The notes: generated by a model not told the origin, from the letters alone. A stretch of 64,000 bases of DNA from Pseudomonas sp. ANT_H12B (GCF_008369325.1 NZ_VOBI01000005.1:124001-188000), one strand, 5' to 3'. Counted from the first letter of the stretch, positions 49,672 through 60,574 are shown. Translations and numbers: made by a program.

Positions 49672-50205
49672 TTAGCCAACCGAATGTTTTGAGGACTGAA
49701 ACGCCTCCAAAACCTTCCGCCACCAAGGCTTAACCACCGACACCCGCCGCCGTGTGCGATTCAGCAATAGATAAGGCATGTCCCGCAACCGTATCCAACC
49801 TTCATCCTGCCAATGCAACAGACTCAACGACATCTCCGGCCAATCCAACAAACTCAACATCGGCCGATCCGCATTCTTCGACGGACCCGCATCGCGCAAG
49901 GCCGGCACCACTTGATGAGTTAGCCACTCTCGCAACAACCGATTCCCTGGCGCGTAGTGATAGACCAGCAGCGCATAGACGCCGGACTCGCTGAGCATCA
50001 GTCGTTTTTCTGGTTGTCCGTGGTAGTCGATTAGCAATGTGTGCCGCTGATCTTCATCCAGTTTGCTGACCACTCGATCGTTCAGATGGATACCCATCAA
50101 GCGACCTAGATCGCGGGCGCAGAACCAGGCTTGGTTTTCCAGGAGGAGGGCATGGAGGGGGCGGTTGTGGCGGATGAACACCGTTGGGATGAATGGATCA
50201 AGCAT
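49672..50205 (-). CDS. BRO-N domain protein (phage antirepressor-like)
   Basis: A 177-residue protein with an N-terminal BRO-N domain (RPLHALLLENQAWFCARDLG RLMGIHLND, then LMLSESGVYALLVYHYAPGN RLLREWLTHQVVPALR). BRO-N proteins are phage-derived DNA-binding or antirepressor proteins. The C-terminal part (LHWQDEGWIRLRDMPYLLLN RTRRR) differs from the usual ANT domain. It suggests mobile ancestry for this part of the island. The ATG follows TCGGAGACCGACC. Confidence 0.8.
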   Translation of the reverse strand: MLDPFIPTVFIRHNRPLHALLLENQAWFCARDLGRLMGIHLNDRVVSKLDEDQRHTLLIDYHGQPEKRLMLSESGVYALLVYHYAPGNRLLREWLTHQVVPALRDAGPSKNADRPMLSLLDWPEMSLSLLHWQDEGWIRLRDMPYLLLNRTRRRVSVVKPWWRKVLEAFQSSKHSVG

Positions 50206-50570
50206 GGTCGGTCTCCGAGGCGAAGGGACGGAGTCGAATCGTTATGGGCATTTCCATTACCTCTACGTAGTTTTGGAGAGGGCCAGTACCCAACGTAGAG
50301 GATTCAAGAAAATCCCAACAAGCACTCGCTCTACTAACAAAAAGTCGCACGTACGTCTTTAAGACGTGTGCGATTCTGTGTGGCTGAGCAGCTTCTACGT
50401 TGGGCGTTTCTTAGGCACCTGCACTCAGCCTATGGATCGGTGCAGTAATCGTCAATCCGGAAAAACCTTGATTTCCTGTAGGACGAATCTTCGCGAGCAG
50501 CTTGTTGCGATTGATGAGATAGCTCATGCATCTGGTATATGTGTGAGCTAGATCAAGTTTATTCTGAGGG
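50206..50570. other. Intergenic region between BRO-N gene and ATPase-nuclease gene
   Basis: 365 bp with no convincing gene. It contains the minus-strand terminator at 50341-50375 and otherwise presumably the BRO-N promoter region. Base composition becomes noticeably more AT-rich towards the ATPase gene. No tRNA or att-like repeat was seen. Confidence 0.5.
50341..50375 (-). terminator. Terminator for the ATPase-nuclease gene
   Basis: On the minus strand TCGCACACGTCTT/AAGACGTACGTGCGA is followed by CTTTTTG, about 195 bp beyond the stop of the ATPase gene. Confidence 0.75.
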
Positions 50571-52631
50571 CTATCTAAATTTGGTAATTAAATACTGACG
50601 TGAATAAGTGTCGATTAGATTATTTAGCTCTTTGTCTAAGGCGTCATGTTTTTGCGGGCTTCGAGATTTTCTTAGGTGTTTTTCTAAGAATTTTGCGGAA
50701 AGTTTTATCACAAGCTTTTTGTGGTCGTGAAATAACTCTTTTGCCCAGTTAAGCTCTTTGTCTTTTGATAGATTGTTGTTGAAATCTCTGGTCAGTATGA
50801 ATGCGATCTTGCCATAATCGTTACAGAGATAAGAGTTAACTTGCCTGTAATCTGATGCTGTTAATTCCTTGTAGTTTTTTACTTCAAAGATGATTTGCCG
50901 GGTTTGATAATCTTGAGTGACACGTTTCCAGAATTTTGTTTCGCCAAGATTTGTTCCGACAATATCTCGCTGTTGTAATCCGTTTTTGTTTGGGTGTATT
51001 TCAACATTGCATAAAGTGCCGGCGAAAACAACTTTTACTGCCTTCAAGCACCAAGCTTCGAATTCTACCGCCCCAGCCTGTCCCTCCGGTATTTCGGTGA
51101 GTTCTTGAAGTAGGGCTCCTATTCGTTGATTTCGCTGTTCGACCGACGCGGAGCTGACCTCGATATCATATTCGTCATGAATTTCTTCGGCCTCGTCCAG
51201 CTTTAATTCTGACTGTTGTGTTCCAAGTGCAAGCCAATAGCAGGGATGAATAAGAAGCCGGGAGTTAGATAAGAACTCACGATCGGGCTCCTTCCCGTCA
51301 TGACAAAATACGAACGATGCAGATTGTTCATTGTAAATGCCAAGAAATCCCACACTATAAAGTCTTTGTAGTACTTGAATACCATTGTCGAATAAGAAAA
51401 TATCTTGCAGCTTTTCTTTGTCTAGCCTGTCCAGCGCCAGTACAACTTCTACTTTTTTTATAGCATCAGCTATGCTGAGTTCAGGTTGGCTGCCGGTAAA
51501 AGACTTAGTGAACTCTTCAAGGGCAGCAAAGATTGATTCGTATTCTTTGTGCAAGTCATTAAGTCTATTTGATGATATTGTTTTTGCGGTTGCATCGATA
51601 TCTTCAAGTACTATTTCTTTTCTCTGTTGCGAGTTGGCTCTAAGAAATGCATCATTTAAAAGTACCAGGATGTCTCGAGGTCTATATAGTGTTAGCTTTA
51701 ATGCCGTTCGGAAACCCTCTTTTCCTTTAAGTTCGTTTGCTGAAAATTGATTCCAAACTCTGGTGTTATTCTCGATGTCACAGTTAAATGCAATTCGAAT
51801 TCGGTTGCAGACGAGGTTAAAGAGGTTGTATTCATCCCAGTGAAGTCTGAGGGTCTGGCCTTCAATATTTCGTGTGAAATCGGGATCGAGCTTTGAGATG
51901 GATCGATATATGTTGTCGCGCACAAATGCGAATGCGCAAACTAGATCTTTCGATCTGCTCTTGACGTCTATAGCAGTTTGAATAAATCCATCCACTATAG
52001 CTACTCCGAGATCGTCAGGGCTATATCCTTCATCAAGTTTGTCTGCAAATACAACGTATTGTACTCCAGATTTTTCTAGTGCTTCAAAAAGCACTTCTTC
52101 TATTAGGTCAAGTTCTAGTGTTTCAGATAAGTCAGCAATACGGGATTGAGGGGTTTGATCAATTTTTATAACTTCTTTAAGTTTTTTTCTTATTTTTGAA
52201 GATATGCTCTGACGGGTAGAGTTCCAGGGCTGTATGTGGTGTGATATACGAGTGATGTTGATGTTTTTTTGGAGTTTGTAGTGAGTGCTTAGGTCAGCTA
52301 TTACTTCCATGTAAAGGCCGTATCTCCATGCCATTTTTGTTCCGGCCTTTATGTGAAGATACTTGTCGCCAAATAGTTCGAATGTGTCTCTTAATCCAAT
52401 TATCTGTTCTTCTTCTGGGGAGATAGTAATTACTTTGGTTTTTGGCTTGTTTGACCAGTGTTTTGCTAGCATGTGGACTAAGGCGCTTTTCCCTGTGCCT
52501 CGTCTGCCTACAACAATGGATCGATCGTTTGACTCAAGAAGTGACTTGTAATCTGAGGTTTCCCAGAAGGAAGACTCAAGCATTTTCGAGTCGTGCTCTG
52601 CTCTAATGTCGCCTAATACGTTTCCTTTCAT
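50571..52631 (-). CDS. Sll1717-family P-loop ATPase fused to a PD-(D/E)xK-like nuclease domain
   Basis: A 686-residue single-gene unit. The N-terminus (LGDIRAEHDSKMLESSFWET) and Walker A VGRRGTGKSAL (Gly42-Ser49) match the Sll1717-type STAND-related ATPases; a Walker-B-like strand YVVFADKLDEGY (Asp197, Asp200/Glu201) follows, then a winged-helix-like middle. Near the C-terminus GLQQRDIVG and IIFEVKNYKE give a plausible PD-(D/E)xK centre (Asp555, Glu582, Lys584). Codon use and AT content are strikingly unlike the flanking genes, implying transfer. It is monocistronic with its own terminator. A role in phage or plasmid defence is inferred, not demonstrated. Confidence 0.8.
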   Translation of the reverse strand: MKGNVLGDIRAEHDSKMLESSFWETSDYKSLLESNDRSIVVGRRGTGKSALVHMLAKHWSNKPKTKVITISPEEEQIIGLRDTFELFGDKYLHIKAGTKMAWRYGLYMEVIADLSTHYKLQKNINITRISHHIQPWNSTRQSISSKIRKKLKEVIKIDQTPQSRIADLSETLELDLIEEVLFEALEKSGVQYVVFADKLDEGYSPDDLGVAIVDGFIQTAIDVKSRSKDLVCAFAFVRDNIYRSISKLDPDFTRNIEGQTLRLHWDEYNLFNLVCNRIRIAFNCDIENNTRVWNQFSANELKGKEGFRTALKLTLYRPRDILVLLNDAFLRANSQQRKEIVLEDIDATAKTISSNRLNDLHKEYESIFAALEEFTKSFTGSQPELSIADAIKKVEVVLALDRLDKEKLQDIFLFDNGIQVLQRLYSVGFLGIYNEQSASFVFCHDGKEPDREFLSNSRLLIHPCYWLALGTQQSELKLDEAEEIHDEYDIEVSSASVEQRNQRIGALLQELTEIPEGQAGAVEFEAWCLKAVKVVFAGTLCNVEIHPNKNGLQQRDIVGTNLGETKFWKRVTQDYQTRQIIFEVKNYKELTASDYRQVNSYLCNDYGKIAFILTRDFNNNLSKDKELNWAKELFHDHKKLVIKLSAKFLEKHLRKSRSPQKHDALDKELNNLIDTYSRQYLITKFR

Positions 52632-52676
52632 ATTAACCTTCTTTAAGTTTAAAACTTATAAGGCGATTTATAACAG

Positions 52677-52702
52677 AAGGCCCCGCTTAAGCGAGGCCTT
52701 TG
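52677..52702 (-). terminator. Terminator after nrdB
   Basis: AAGGCC-CGCTTAAGCG-GGCCTT inverted repeat 50 bp beyond the nrdB stop on the minus strand, just upstream of the ATPase gene, so it also insulates the island from nrdB transcription. Confidence 0.75.
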
Positions 52703-52752
52703 CTTATCTCGCTACCCTAACATTTGATTAGGTACAGCGTTAATTTTTTTAT

Positions 52753-54003
52753 TTAGTCCCAGCTCAACGCCCCACCAGTCTGATACTCAATAACCCGAGT
52801 CTCAAAGAAATTCTTCTCTTTCTTCAAGTCCATAATCTCGCTCATCCAAGGGAACGGGTTAGTCGTCCCTGGATACTCTTCTTTCAAACCGATCTGCGAC
52901 AGGCGACGGTTCGCGATGAACTTCAGGTAGTCCTCCATCATCGCCGCGTTCATGCCCAACACGCCACGAGGCATGGTGTCACGAGCGTATTCAATCTCCA
53001 GCTGAGTCCCCTGCAGAATCATCTGCGAAGCTTCTTCCTTCATTTCAGCATCCCACAAGTGTGGGTTTTCGATTTTGATCTGGTTGATCACGTCGATGCC
53101 GAAGTTCAGGTGCATGGATTCGTCGCGCAGGATGTATTGGAACTGCTCGGCGACGCCGGTCATTTTGTTGCGGCGGCCCATGGAGAGGATTTGGGTGAAG
53201 CCGCAGTAGAAGAAGATGCCTTCCAGGACGCAGTAGTAGGCGATCAGGTTGCGTAGCAGTTCTTTGTCGGTTTCGACGGTGCCGGTTTCGAACTTCGGAT
53301 CGGAGATCGAACGGGTGTATTTCAGGCCCCAGGTGGCTTTTTTCGCGACCGATGGGATCTCGTGGTACATGTTGAAGATCTCGCCTTCATCCATGGCCAA
53401 CGATTCGATGCAGTACTGGTAGGCGTGGGTGTGGATCGCTTCTTCGAAGGCCTGGCGCAGGATGTACTGGCGGCATTCCGGGTTGGTGATCAGGCGGTAC
53501 ACGGCCAGGACCAGGTTGTTGGCAACCAGGGAGTCGGCGGTGGAGAAGAAGCCGAGGTTGCGCATGACGATGCGGCGCTCGTCGTCGGTCAGGCCTTCCG
53601 GGTCTTTCCAGAGGGCGATGTCGGCGGTCATGTTGACTTCTTGCGGCATCCAGTGGTTTGCGCAACCGTCCAGGTACTTCTGCCAGGCCCAGTCGTACTT
53701 GAATGGCACGAGTTGGTTGAGGTCGGCGCGGCAGTTGATCATGCGCTTTTCGTCGACAGCCACACGGGCGGAGGCGCCTTCGAGTTCGGCGAGGCCTTCG
53801 GCGATGTCGAGGTTGTCCAGGGCAGCTTTTGCACGGGCGATTGCGGCTGAGTCCGAAGCGGTGACGGCGCGAGCTTCTTGAGCCGCGACACCACCAGCGG
53901 TGTCGAGGCGGTCCATGTTGGCTTCAGTCGCGTGGCCGGCGTTGGCGCCTTTAACCACGGTTTCGCCGCTGTCTTCTTTGTCGAATTCGTCCCAGCTCAG
54001 CAT
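52753..54003 (-). CDS. nrdB: Ribonucleotide reductase class Ia beta subunit
   Basis: A 416-residue R2 protein carrying the di-iron tyrosyl radical cofactor for dNTP synthesis. The metal-binding blocks [20 protein letters not shown] (EAIHTH) and [19 protein letters not shown] (DESMH) are intact, as is the C-terminal acidic/aromatic tail [10 protein letters not shown] that docks with NrdA. The ATG at 54003 ([10 protein letters not shown]) follows GCAGGAGACGACACGTC. nrdA is not in the window. Core function; marks the right border of the accessory island. Confidence 0.96.
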   Translation of the reverse strand: MLSWDEFDKEDSGETVVKGANAGHATEANMDRLDTAGGVAAQEARAVTASDSAAIARAKAALDNLDIAEGLAELEGASARVAVDEKRMINCRADLNQLVPFKYDWAWQKYLDGCANHWMPQEVNMTADIALWKDPEGLTDDERRIVMRNLGFFSTADSLVANNLVLAVYRLITNPECRQYILRQAFEEAIHTHAYQYCIESLAMDEGEIFNMYHEIPSVAKKATWGLKYTRSISDPKFETGTVETDKELLRNLIAYYCVLEGIFFYCGFTQILSMGRRNKMTGVAEQFQYILRDESMHLNFGIDVINQIKIENPHLWDAEMKEEASQMILQGTQLEIEYARDTMPRGVLGMNAAMMEDYLKFIANRRLSQIGLKEEYPGTTNPFPWMSEIMDLKKEKNFFETRVIEYQTGGALSWD

Positions 54004-54530
54004 GACGTGTCGTCTCCTGCGTGAGGGCCAGATGCCCGTGTGAAAACTGATTGGTTGGTTTTTCACACGGCCGTACTGGCCGCGGTGGATCTAAAGGAAA
54101 TCGTTTTTTGCAGCAGTACAACGCAGGCAATAAACAGAATTTTGTACGGGTGTTCTGAGGCCACTGACGGGCGCAGAAAATGCGAACAGCTTCTGCGTGG
54201 GCTTCAGACTGGCGTGTTCCCCTGTAAGGGAATATTGCAGGCCCGATTTACGGCGCATTATAGGGAAATTTTCGGCCGCGTGGTGCGACGAAATGGTACT
54301 TGGAAGGGGAGGCGGGAGGCGTTTTTAGGTCGGAGTGAGGGTTTACAGGGCTTTGGCTGCCATCGCGGGTACAGATTTTTTTTTCATAAATTTTGGCGCT
54401 CGATTATTTTTGTTCAAAAAACAATCAAAAACCGCCTTTTCCACTACATGTTGTGTTTTGAGTCGGTTTTCGGTAGCTCCAGACACAACTAGGCCCGACG
54501 AGTGTCGGGCTGTGAAGTCGTGCTCGTTTA
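54004..54530. other. nrdB upstream region
   Basis: 527 bp without a convincing gene; it should hold the nrdB promoter. CACTACATGTTGTG at about 54446-54459 is an imperfect palindrome resembling an NrdR box, but it is over 400 bp from nrdB and only one copy was found. A terminator-like GCCCGACGAGTGTCGGGC hairpin (about 54491-54510) lies just after the repeat-protein gene stop on the minus strand. Confidence 0.45.
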
Positions 54531-54902
54531 TCAGCTGAGCCGAGCCGCACCAACGCGATCTGCACCGTCGGCAGCCACCTTGGCAGAACCGGTGCGGTCG
54601 TAGCCGTCAGCAGCAAGAGTGGCAGAACCGGTGCGGTCGTAGCCGTCAGCAGCAAGAGTGGCAGAACCGGTGCGGTCGTAGCCGTCAGCAGCAAGAGTGG
54701 CAGAACCGGTGCGGTCGTAGCCGTCAGCAGCAAGAGTGGCAGAACCGGTGCGGTCGTAGCCGTCAGCAGCGACAGTGGCAGAACCAGTGCGATCGTAACC
54801 ATCAGCGGCTACAGCGGAGCCAGTGCGGTCGAAACCATCAGCAGCGAAAGCGCTACCGGCCAGTACGGAGAGGGTCAGGGCGAGGATCAGTTTGGTTTTC
54901 AT
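54531..54902 (-). CDS. Secreted protein of 13-residue tandem repeats
   Basis: A 123-residue exported protein: Sec signal (KTKLILALTLSVLAGSAFA) followed by eight units of the pattern AADGYDRTGSATL, degenerate at both ends (AADGFDRTGSAV first, AADGADRVGAARLS last). The repeat contains acidic Asp pairs and no cysteines. It presumably forms a periplasmic or extracellular repetitive array; I recognise no enzymatic domain. The DNA units are 39 bp, and at least four are identical, pointing to recent expansion by slippage or unequal crossing-over. Confidence 0.8.
   Translation of the reverse strand: MKTKLILALTLSVLAGSAFAADGFDRTGSAVAADGYDRTGSATVAADGYDRTGSATLAADGYDRTGSATLAADGYDRTGSATLAADGYDRTGSATLAADGYDRTGSAKVAADGADRVGAARLS
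54583..54777. repeat. 39-bp tandem repeat inside the secreted repeat protein
   Basis: Four identical 39-bp units (starting at 54583, 54622, 54661 and 54700) plus a fifth with two substitutions, and more diverged units further upstream of the coding start. Copy number is likely to vary between strains. Confidence 0.92.
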
Positions 54903-55093
54903 GGTAGTGGCTCCAGGTTCGTTGGCGTTTTGTGCCTTGGGTGTGGAATTCATACTACGCCTGATAATTTGATTAAAAAGCGCAAAAAAACGCTCAAATC
55001 AATCGTATAAATAGATGTATAAGGTTCGGCGCTTCATCTGCCGTAAGCCGCGGGCGAATGGGTCGAACCTTGGGGGAAAGTGAAAGCGGATGT

Positions 55094-55357
55094 TTAGCCG
55101 TTAGAGCAGCCGTTACCCATGATGGTGTAGCTCAGAATATGACGTTGGCCTTTGGAGTCGTCGTATTCCATTTTCATCGGAACTACTTCACACACATTCG
55201 GGATTTCGCTCATCGATACAACTTTGGCGATGTCCAGGTGAGTGGAGTAAGTGTATTCCTCGATGACCGGTTGCTGCTGTGCGACATCAGTCGGGACCTC
55301 GTCTGCCATGGCGGTTGCGCACAGGCTGCTGAGGGCCAGAACTAATAAAGCTTTCAT
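55094..55357 (-). CDS. DUF2790 secreted protein
   Basis: An 87-residue protein with a Sec signal (KALLVLALSSLCATAMA) and the DUF2790 core EEYTYSTHLDIAKVVSMSEI then CEVVPMKMEYDDSKGQRHIL YTIMGNGC. DUF2790 proteins are small periplasmic proteins, frequently among the most strongly copper- or stress-induced genes in pseudomonads; whether that holds here is unknown. Two cysteines may form a disulfide. The start chosen begins the signal peptide; AAAAGGTAAATT is the leader. Confidence 0.85.
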   Translation of the reverse strand: MKALLVLALSSLCATAMADEVPTDVAQQQPVIEEYTYSTHLDIAKVVSMSEIPNVCEVVPMKMEYDDSKGQRHILSYTIMGNGCSNG

Positions 55358-55772
55358 TTCAAATTTACCTTTTAGAGGTCGAGTGGGGTCACGCAACCTT
55401 TTTGGGGTTGCGTGTGGAACTTAAGTACTGGTTTTTTGATTAACTGCCTTCGTGGGGGCTGCAACTTGGTTAATCACATTGCCTTGTTGGCGAGGCTGAT
55501 TTTAGGCGTGGGGTTGTCGTTCATATACCCGTGCTTTTGATAAACACTATTGACAGATCCTGTAACAATCCCCTGAAAGCGACCTTTGGTTCGCTGATGA
55601 AGCCAATTTCATAACCCCCCTCAAGCCCCTGAAATCACCGTGTTTGAGCCTTTTGTCGAGGTATAGCCACATTTTGTAGGGGCTTGTTACTACCATCGTC
55701 GAATGGTTCTATAGGCCCGGCCCGGCTACAACTGGGTCATACAAAAACAACTATTCCACCGAGGTAAGAAAG
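55358..55772. other. acsA upstream region
   Basis: 415 bp shared between the DUF2790 and acsA promoters. A GCAACC/GGTTGC hairpin lies at about 55396-55415. No clear sigma-54 (GG-N10-GC) element, CRP/Vfr site or ErdR-type site could be identified by eye. Confidence 0.45.
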
Positions 55773-57728
<1,956 letters not shown>

Positions 57729-57746
57729 GCGGTTCTTGAGTCACGG

Positions 57747-57784
57747 AAGCCCCGCCCGGCATTGCGCCTGGCGGGGCTTTTTCG
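57747..57784 (+). terminator. Terminator after acsA
   Basis: AAGCCCCGCC/GGCGGGGCTTTTT hairpin with a T-tract. Confidence 0.92.
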
Positions 57785-57798
57785 TACTGATCGTTACT

Positions 57799-57829
57799 GA
57801 TCGTACCCACGCAAAGCGTGGGTACGATC
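57799..57829. repeat. REP palindrome, GATCGTACCCACGC variant
   Basis: A 31-bp palindrome with compensatory substitutions in both arms (TACCC/GGGTA instead of TTCCC/GGGAA), so the structure is conserved although the sequence has changed. Confidence 0.9.
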
Positions 57830-58139
57830 AACGTGTCAGCCAATAATTATCGGCTTCTTCTGTAAGCCCCTTCCCACTGTTACCCGCCACCCTTCAAGTA
57901 ACTGAATGTGTAACCGCTCGCTCCCATACGGGGCATTGGGAAACGCAAAGCCCCGTCATTCGGCCTCTATCGCCCGCTTGAAAAATTAGACACAACGCTG
58001 CGCTTGCCGGATCAGAAGGGTTTGCCAATAATAGGCCCGCAATTTGCAGCATAGATCGGTTCACTGTCTTTTGCTCCTGCATGAATTTGCAAGGTTGTCA
58101 ATGTGCCCAATCGACTTTCTCTGTGCATCTGTAATTTGT

Positions 58140-58155
58140 TGTCGCATTGAAGAAA
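58140..58155 (+). promoter_or_regulatory. Putative ArgR half-site upstream of aotJ
   Basis: TGTCGC-N8-AA matches the consensus half-site described for the pseudomonad (AraC-type) ArgR. A second TGTCG occurs at 58171 with a poorer 3' part. Position about 180 bp before aotJ suggests the arginine-induced operon promoter. Confidence 0.55.
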
Positions 58156-58323
58156 TATCGGCTTCGGGCCTGTCGTTAGAATGCCGATCACTCGCTCGTT
58201 GTTGCTCGCGTTGAAAAAAGCGCGCGGTTCCTACAACGCAGCACCGCTTTGCGGTTCCACTCATTCGCATATTGGGCTCTCGCTCACTCTGCCGTTTTAG
58301 CCCTTTACCGATGGAGTCCCAAG

Positions 58324-59097
58324 ATGAAGAAACTCGTGCTGCTTGGCGCCCTGGCACTGTCCGTGCTGTCCCTGCCGACTTTTGCCGATGAAAAGCCTCT
58401 GAAAATTGGTATTGAAGCGGCTTACCCTCCGTTTGCTTCCAAAGCGCCGGATGGCAGCATCGTTGGTTTCGACTACGACATCGGCAACGCTCTGTGCGAA
58501 GAGATGAAGGTCAAGTGCACTTGGGTCGAGCAAGAGTTCGACGGTCTGATCCCGGCACTCAAAGTGCGCAAGATCGACGCGATCCTGTCGTCCATGTCGA
58601 TCACTGAAGACCGCAAGAAGTCCGTGGACTTCACCAACAAGTACTACAACACTCCGGCTCGCCTGGCCATGAAGGCTGGCACTCCAGTCAGCGACAGCCT
58701 GGCTGAGCTCAAAGGCAAAAACATCGGCGTGCAACGTGGTTCGATCCACGAGCGTTTCGCCCGCGAAGTCTTGGCCCCGCTGGGTGCCGAGATCAAGCCT
58801 TACGGTTCGCAGAACGAAATCTACCTCGACGTAGCAGCGGGTCGCCTCGACGGCACCGTGGCAGACGCTACGCTGCTGGATGACGGTTTCCTGAAAACCG
58901 ACGCCGGCAAAGGTTTTGCTTTCGTTGGCCCGGCCTTCACCGACGTTAAATACTTCGGCGACGGCGTAGGCATCGCGGTTCGCAAGGGCGACGCGCTGAA
59001 AGACAAGATCAACACCGCGATCGCCGCCATTCGCGAGAACGGCAAGTACAAGCAAATCCAGGACAAGTACTTCGCCTTCGATATCTACGGCAAGTAA
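58324..59097 (+). CDS. aotJ: Arginine/ornithine ABC transporter substrate-binding protein
   Basis: A 257-residue periplasmic solute-binding protein of family 3 (HisJ/ArgT type). Signal peptide [20 protein letters not shown]; the mature part begins [19 protein letters not shown] and contains the ligand-binding [16 protein letters not shown] segment, the [20 protein letters not shown] strand and the hinge-region [16 protein letters not shown]. It delivers basic amino acids to AotQMP. GATGGAGTCCCAAG gives the start. A stable hairpin follows the stop, probably setting the higher expression typical of binding proteins. Confidence 0.93.
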   Translation: MKKLVLLGALALSVLSLPTFADEKPLKIGIEAAYPPFASKAPDGSIVGFDYDIGNALCEEMKVKCTWVEQEFDGLIPALKVRKIDAILSSMSITEDRKKSVDFTNKYYNTPARLAMKAGTPVSDSLAELKGKNIGVQRGSIHERFAREVLAPLGAEIKPYGSQNEIYLDVAAGRLDGTVADATLLDDGFLKTDAGKGFAFVGPAFTDVKYFGDGVGIAVRKGDALKDKINTAIAAIRENGKYKQIQDKYFAFDIYGK

Positions 59098-59118
59098 CAC
59101 GTTCCGGCAACAAGTCCG

Positions 59119-59163
59119 AAATGGCGCAAGCAACAGGATCTCTGAGGTTTGCGCCATTTTTTC
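59119..59163 (+). terminator. Intra-operon attenuator hairpin between aotJ and aotQ
   Basis: AAATGGCGCAA (59119-59129) pairs perfectly with TTGCGCCATTT (59149-59159) and is followed by more T residues, so transcription would partly terminate after aotJ. Confidence 0.85.
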
Positions 59164-59188
59164 ATCCCAACTTTCGAGGACCTGAATC

Positions 59189-59878
59189 ATGTTGAAAGGC
59201 TACGGGGCTGTCATCCTCGATGGCGCATGGCTGACGCTTCAGCTCGCCTTGTCGTCCATGGTCTTGGCCATTGTTCTGGGTCTGATTGGCGTTGCATTGC
59301 GTCTGTCGCCGGTTCGCTGGCTGGCTTGGCTGGGCGATCTGTATTCCACGGTGATTCGCGGTATTCCCGATCTGGTGCTGATCCTGCTTATTTTCTACGG
59401 TGGTCAGGACCTGCTCAACCGCGTCGCACCGATGCTCGGTTTTGACGACTACATCGACCTGAATCCGTTGGCTGCCGGTATCGGCACCCTGGGTTTCATC
59501 TTCGGTGCGTACCTGTCGGAAACCTTCCGCGGCGCGTTCATGGCGATCCCCAAGGGTCAGGCTGAAGCCGGCATGGCGTACGGCATGAGCAGTTTTCAGG
59601 TGTTCTTCCGGGTGTTGGTGCCGCAGATGATTCGCCTGGCGATTCCGGGCTTCACCAACAACTGGCTGGTACTGACCAAGGCCACCGCGTTGATTTCGGT
59701 GGTGGGGCTGCAAGACATGATGTTCAAGGCCAAGCAGGCGGCAGATGCCACCCGCGAGCCTTTCACCTTCTTCCTCGCAGTGGCGGCGATGTACCTGGTG
59801 ATCACCAGCGTCTCGTTGCTGGCATTGCGTCACCTTGAGAAGCGCTACTCGGTAGGCGTAAGGGCGGCTGATCTATGA
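59189..59878 (+). CDS. aotQ: Arginine/ornithine ABC transporter permease AotQ
   Basis: A 229-residue HisQ-type permease with five membrane helices and the cytoplasmic EAA loop (EAGMAYGMSSFQVFFRVLVP Q) that contacts the ATPase. The opening GYGAVILDGAWLTLQLALSS MVLA and TVIRGIPDLVLILLIFYGGQ are typical of the HisQ half. GAGGACCTGAATC precedes the ATG. Its stop overlaps aotM by 4 bp. Confidence 0.93.
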   Translation: MLKGYGAVILDGAWLTLQLALSSMVLAIVLGLIGVALRLSPVRWLAWLGDLYSTVIRGIPDLVLILLIFYGGQDLLNRVAPMLGFDDYIDLNPLAAGIGTLGFIFGAYLSETFRGAFMAIPKGQAEAGMAYGMSSFQVFFRVLVPQMIRLAIPGFTNNWLVLTKATALISVVGLQDMMFKAKQAADATREPFTFFLAVAAMYLVITSVSLLALRHLEKRYSVGVRAADL

Positions 59879-60573
59879 TCTTCGACTACAACGTCATTTG
59901 GGAGGCCTTGCCGCTGTACTTCGGCGGCCTGGTGACCACCCTCAAATTGCTCGCGCTGTCGCTGTTTTTCGGCCTGCTGTGCGCCTTGCCGCTGGGCTTG
60001 ATGCGCGTCTCGAAAAACCCCGTCGTCAACATGAGCGCCTGGCTCTACACCTACGTGATCCGCGGCACGCCGATGTTGGTGCAGCTGTTTTTGATCTACT
60101 ACGGGTTGGCGCAATTCCAAGCGGTCCGTGAAAGTTTCCTGTGGCCGTGGCTGTCCAGCGCAACGTTCTGTGCGTGCCTGGCCTTTGCGATCAACACCAG
60201 CGCCTACACCGCCGAAATCATCGCCGGCAGCCTGCGCGCTACGCCAAACGGCGAGATCGAAGCGGCCAAGGCCATGGGCATGTCACGCTTCAAACTGTAC
60301 AAACGCATCCTGCTGCCATCGGCCCTGCGCCGGGCGCTGCCGCAGTACAGCAACGAAGTGATCATGATGCTGCAGACCACCAGTCTGGCGTCCATCGTGA
60401 CCCTGATCGACATCACCGGTGCCGCGCGCACGGTCAACGCCCAGTTCTACTTGCCGTTCGAGGCGTACATCACCGCCGGCGTGTTCTACCTGTGCCTGAC
60501 GTTCATTCTGGTGAAACTGTTCAAACTGGCAGAGCGCCGCTGGCTGGGCTATCTGGCCCCGCGGAAGCACTGA
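59875..60573 (+). CDS. aotM: Arginine/ornithine ABC transporter permease AotM
   Basis: A 232-residue HisM-type permease, heterodimeric partner of AotQ. It has five membrane helices, the RGTPMLVQLFLIYYGLAQF segment and the EAA loop EIEAAKAMGMSRFKLYKRIL LP. The ATGA overlap with aotQ and the 1-bp gap to aotO indicate tight translational coupling. Confidence 0.93.
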   Translation: MIFDYNVIWEALPLYFGGLVTTLKLLALSLFFGLLCALPLGLMRVSKNPVVNMSAWLYTYVIRGTPMLVQLFLIYYGLAQFQAVRESFLWPWLSSATFCACLAFAINTSAYTAEIIAGSLRATPNGEIEAAKAMGMSRFKLYKRILLPSALRRALPQYSNEVIMMLQTTSLASIVTLIDITGAARTVNAQFYLPFEAYITAGVFYLCLTFILVKLFKLAERRWLGYLAPRKH

Positions 60574-60574
60574 T

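Larger units (their letters stand above)
57729..58323. other. acsA-aotJ intergenic region
   Basis: 595 bp. It contains the acsA terminator, one REP palindrome, about 250 bp of featureless sequence, the putative ArgR site near 58140 and the aotJ promoter leader. Short open frames on the minus strand (57894-58082 and 58061-58357) lack ribosome sites and are not called. Confidence 0.55.

Noticed and set aside
50206..50570. tRNA or integration site at the left edge of the ATPase gene
   Set aside because: No cloverleaf, CCA end or direct repeat pair could be found by eye.
53387..53881. ORFs on both strands overlapping nrdB
   Set aside because: Shadows of nrdB, which has intact di-iron motifs.
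54446..54459. NrdR box upstream of nrdB
   Set aside because: Only one imperfect copy, more than 400 bp from the start; NrdR sites usually come in pairs close to the promoter. Mentioned only in the region description.
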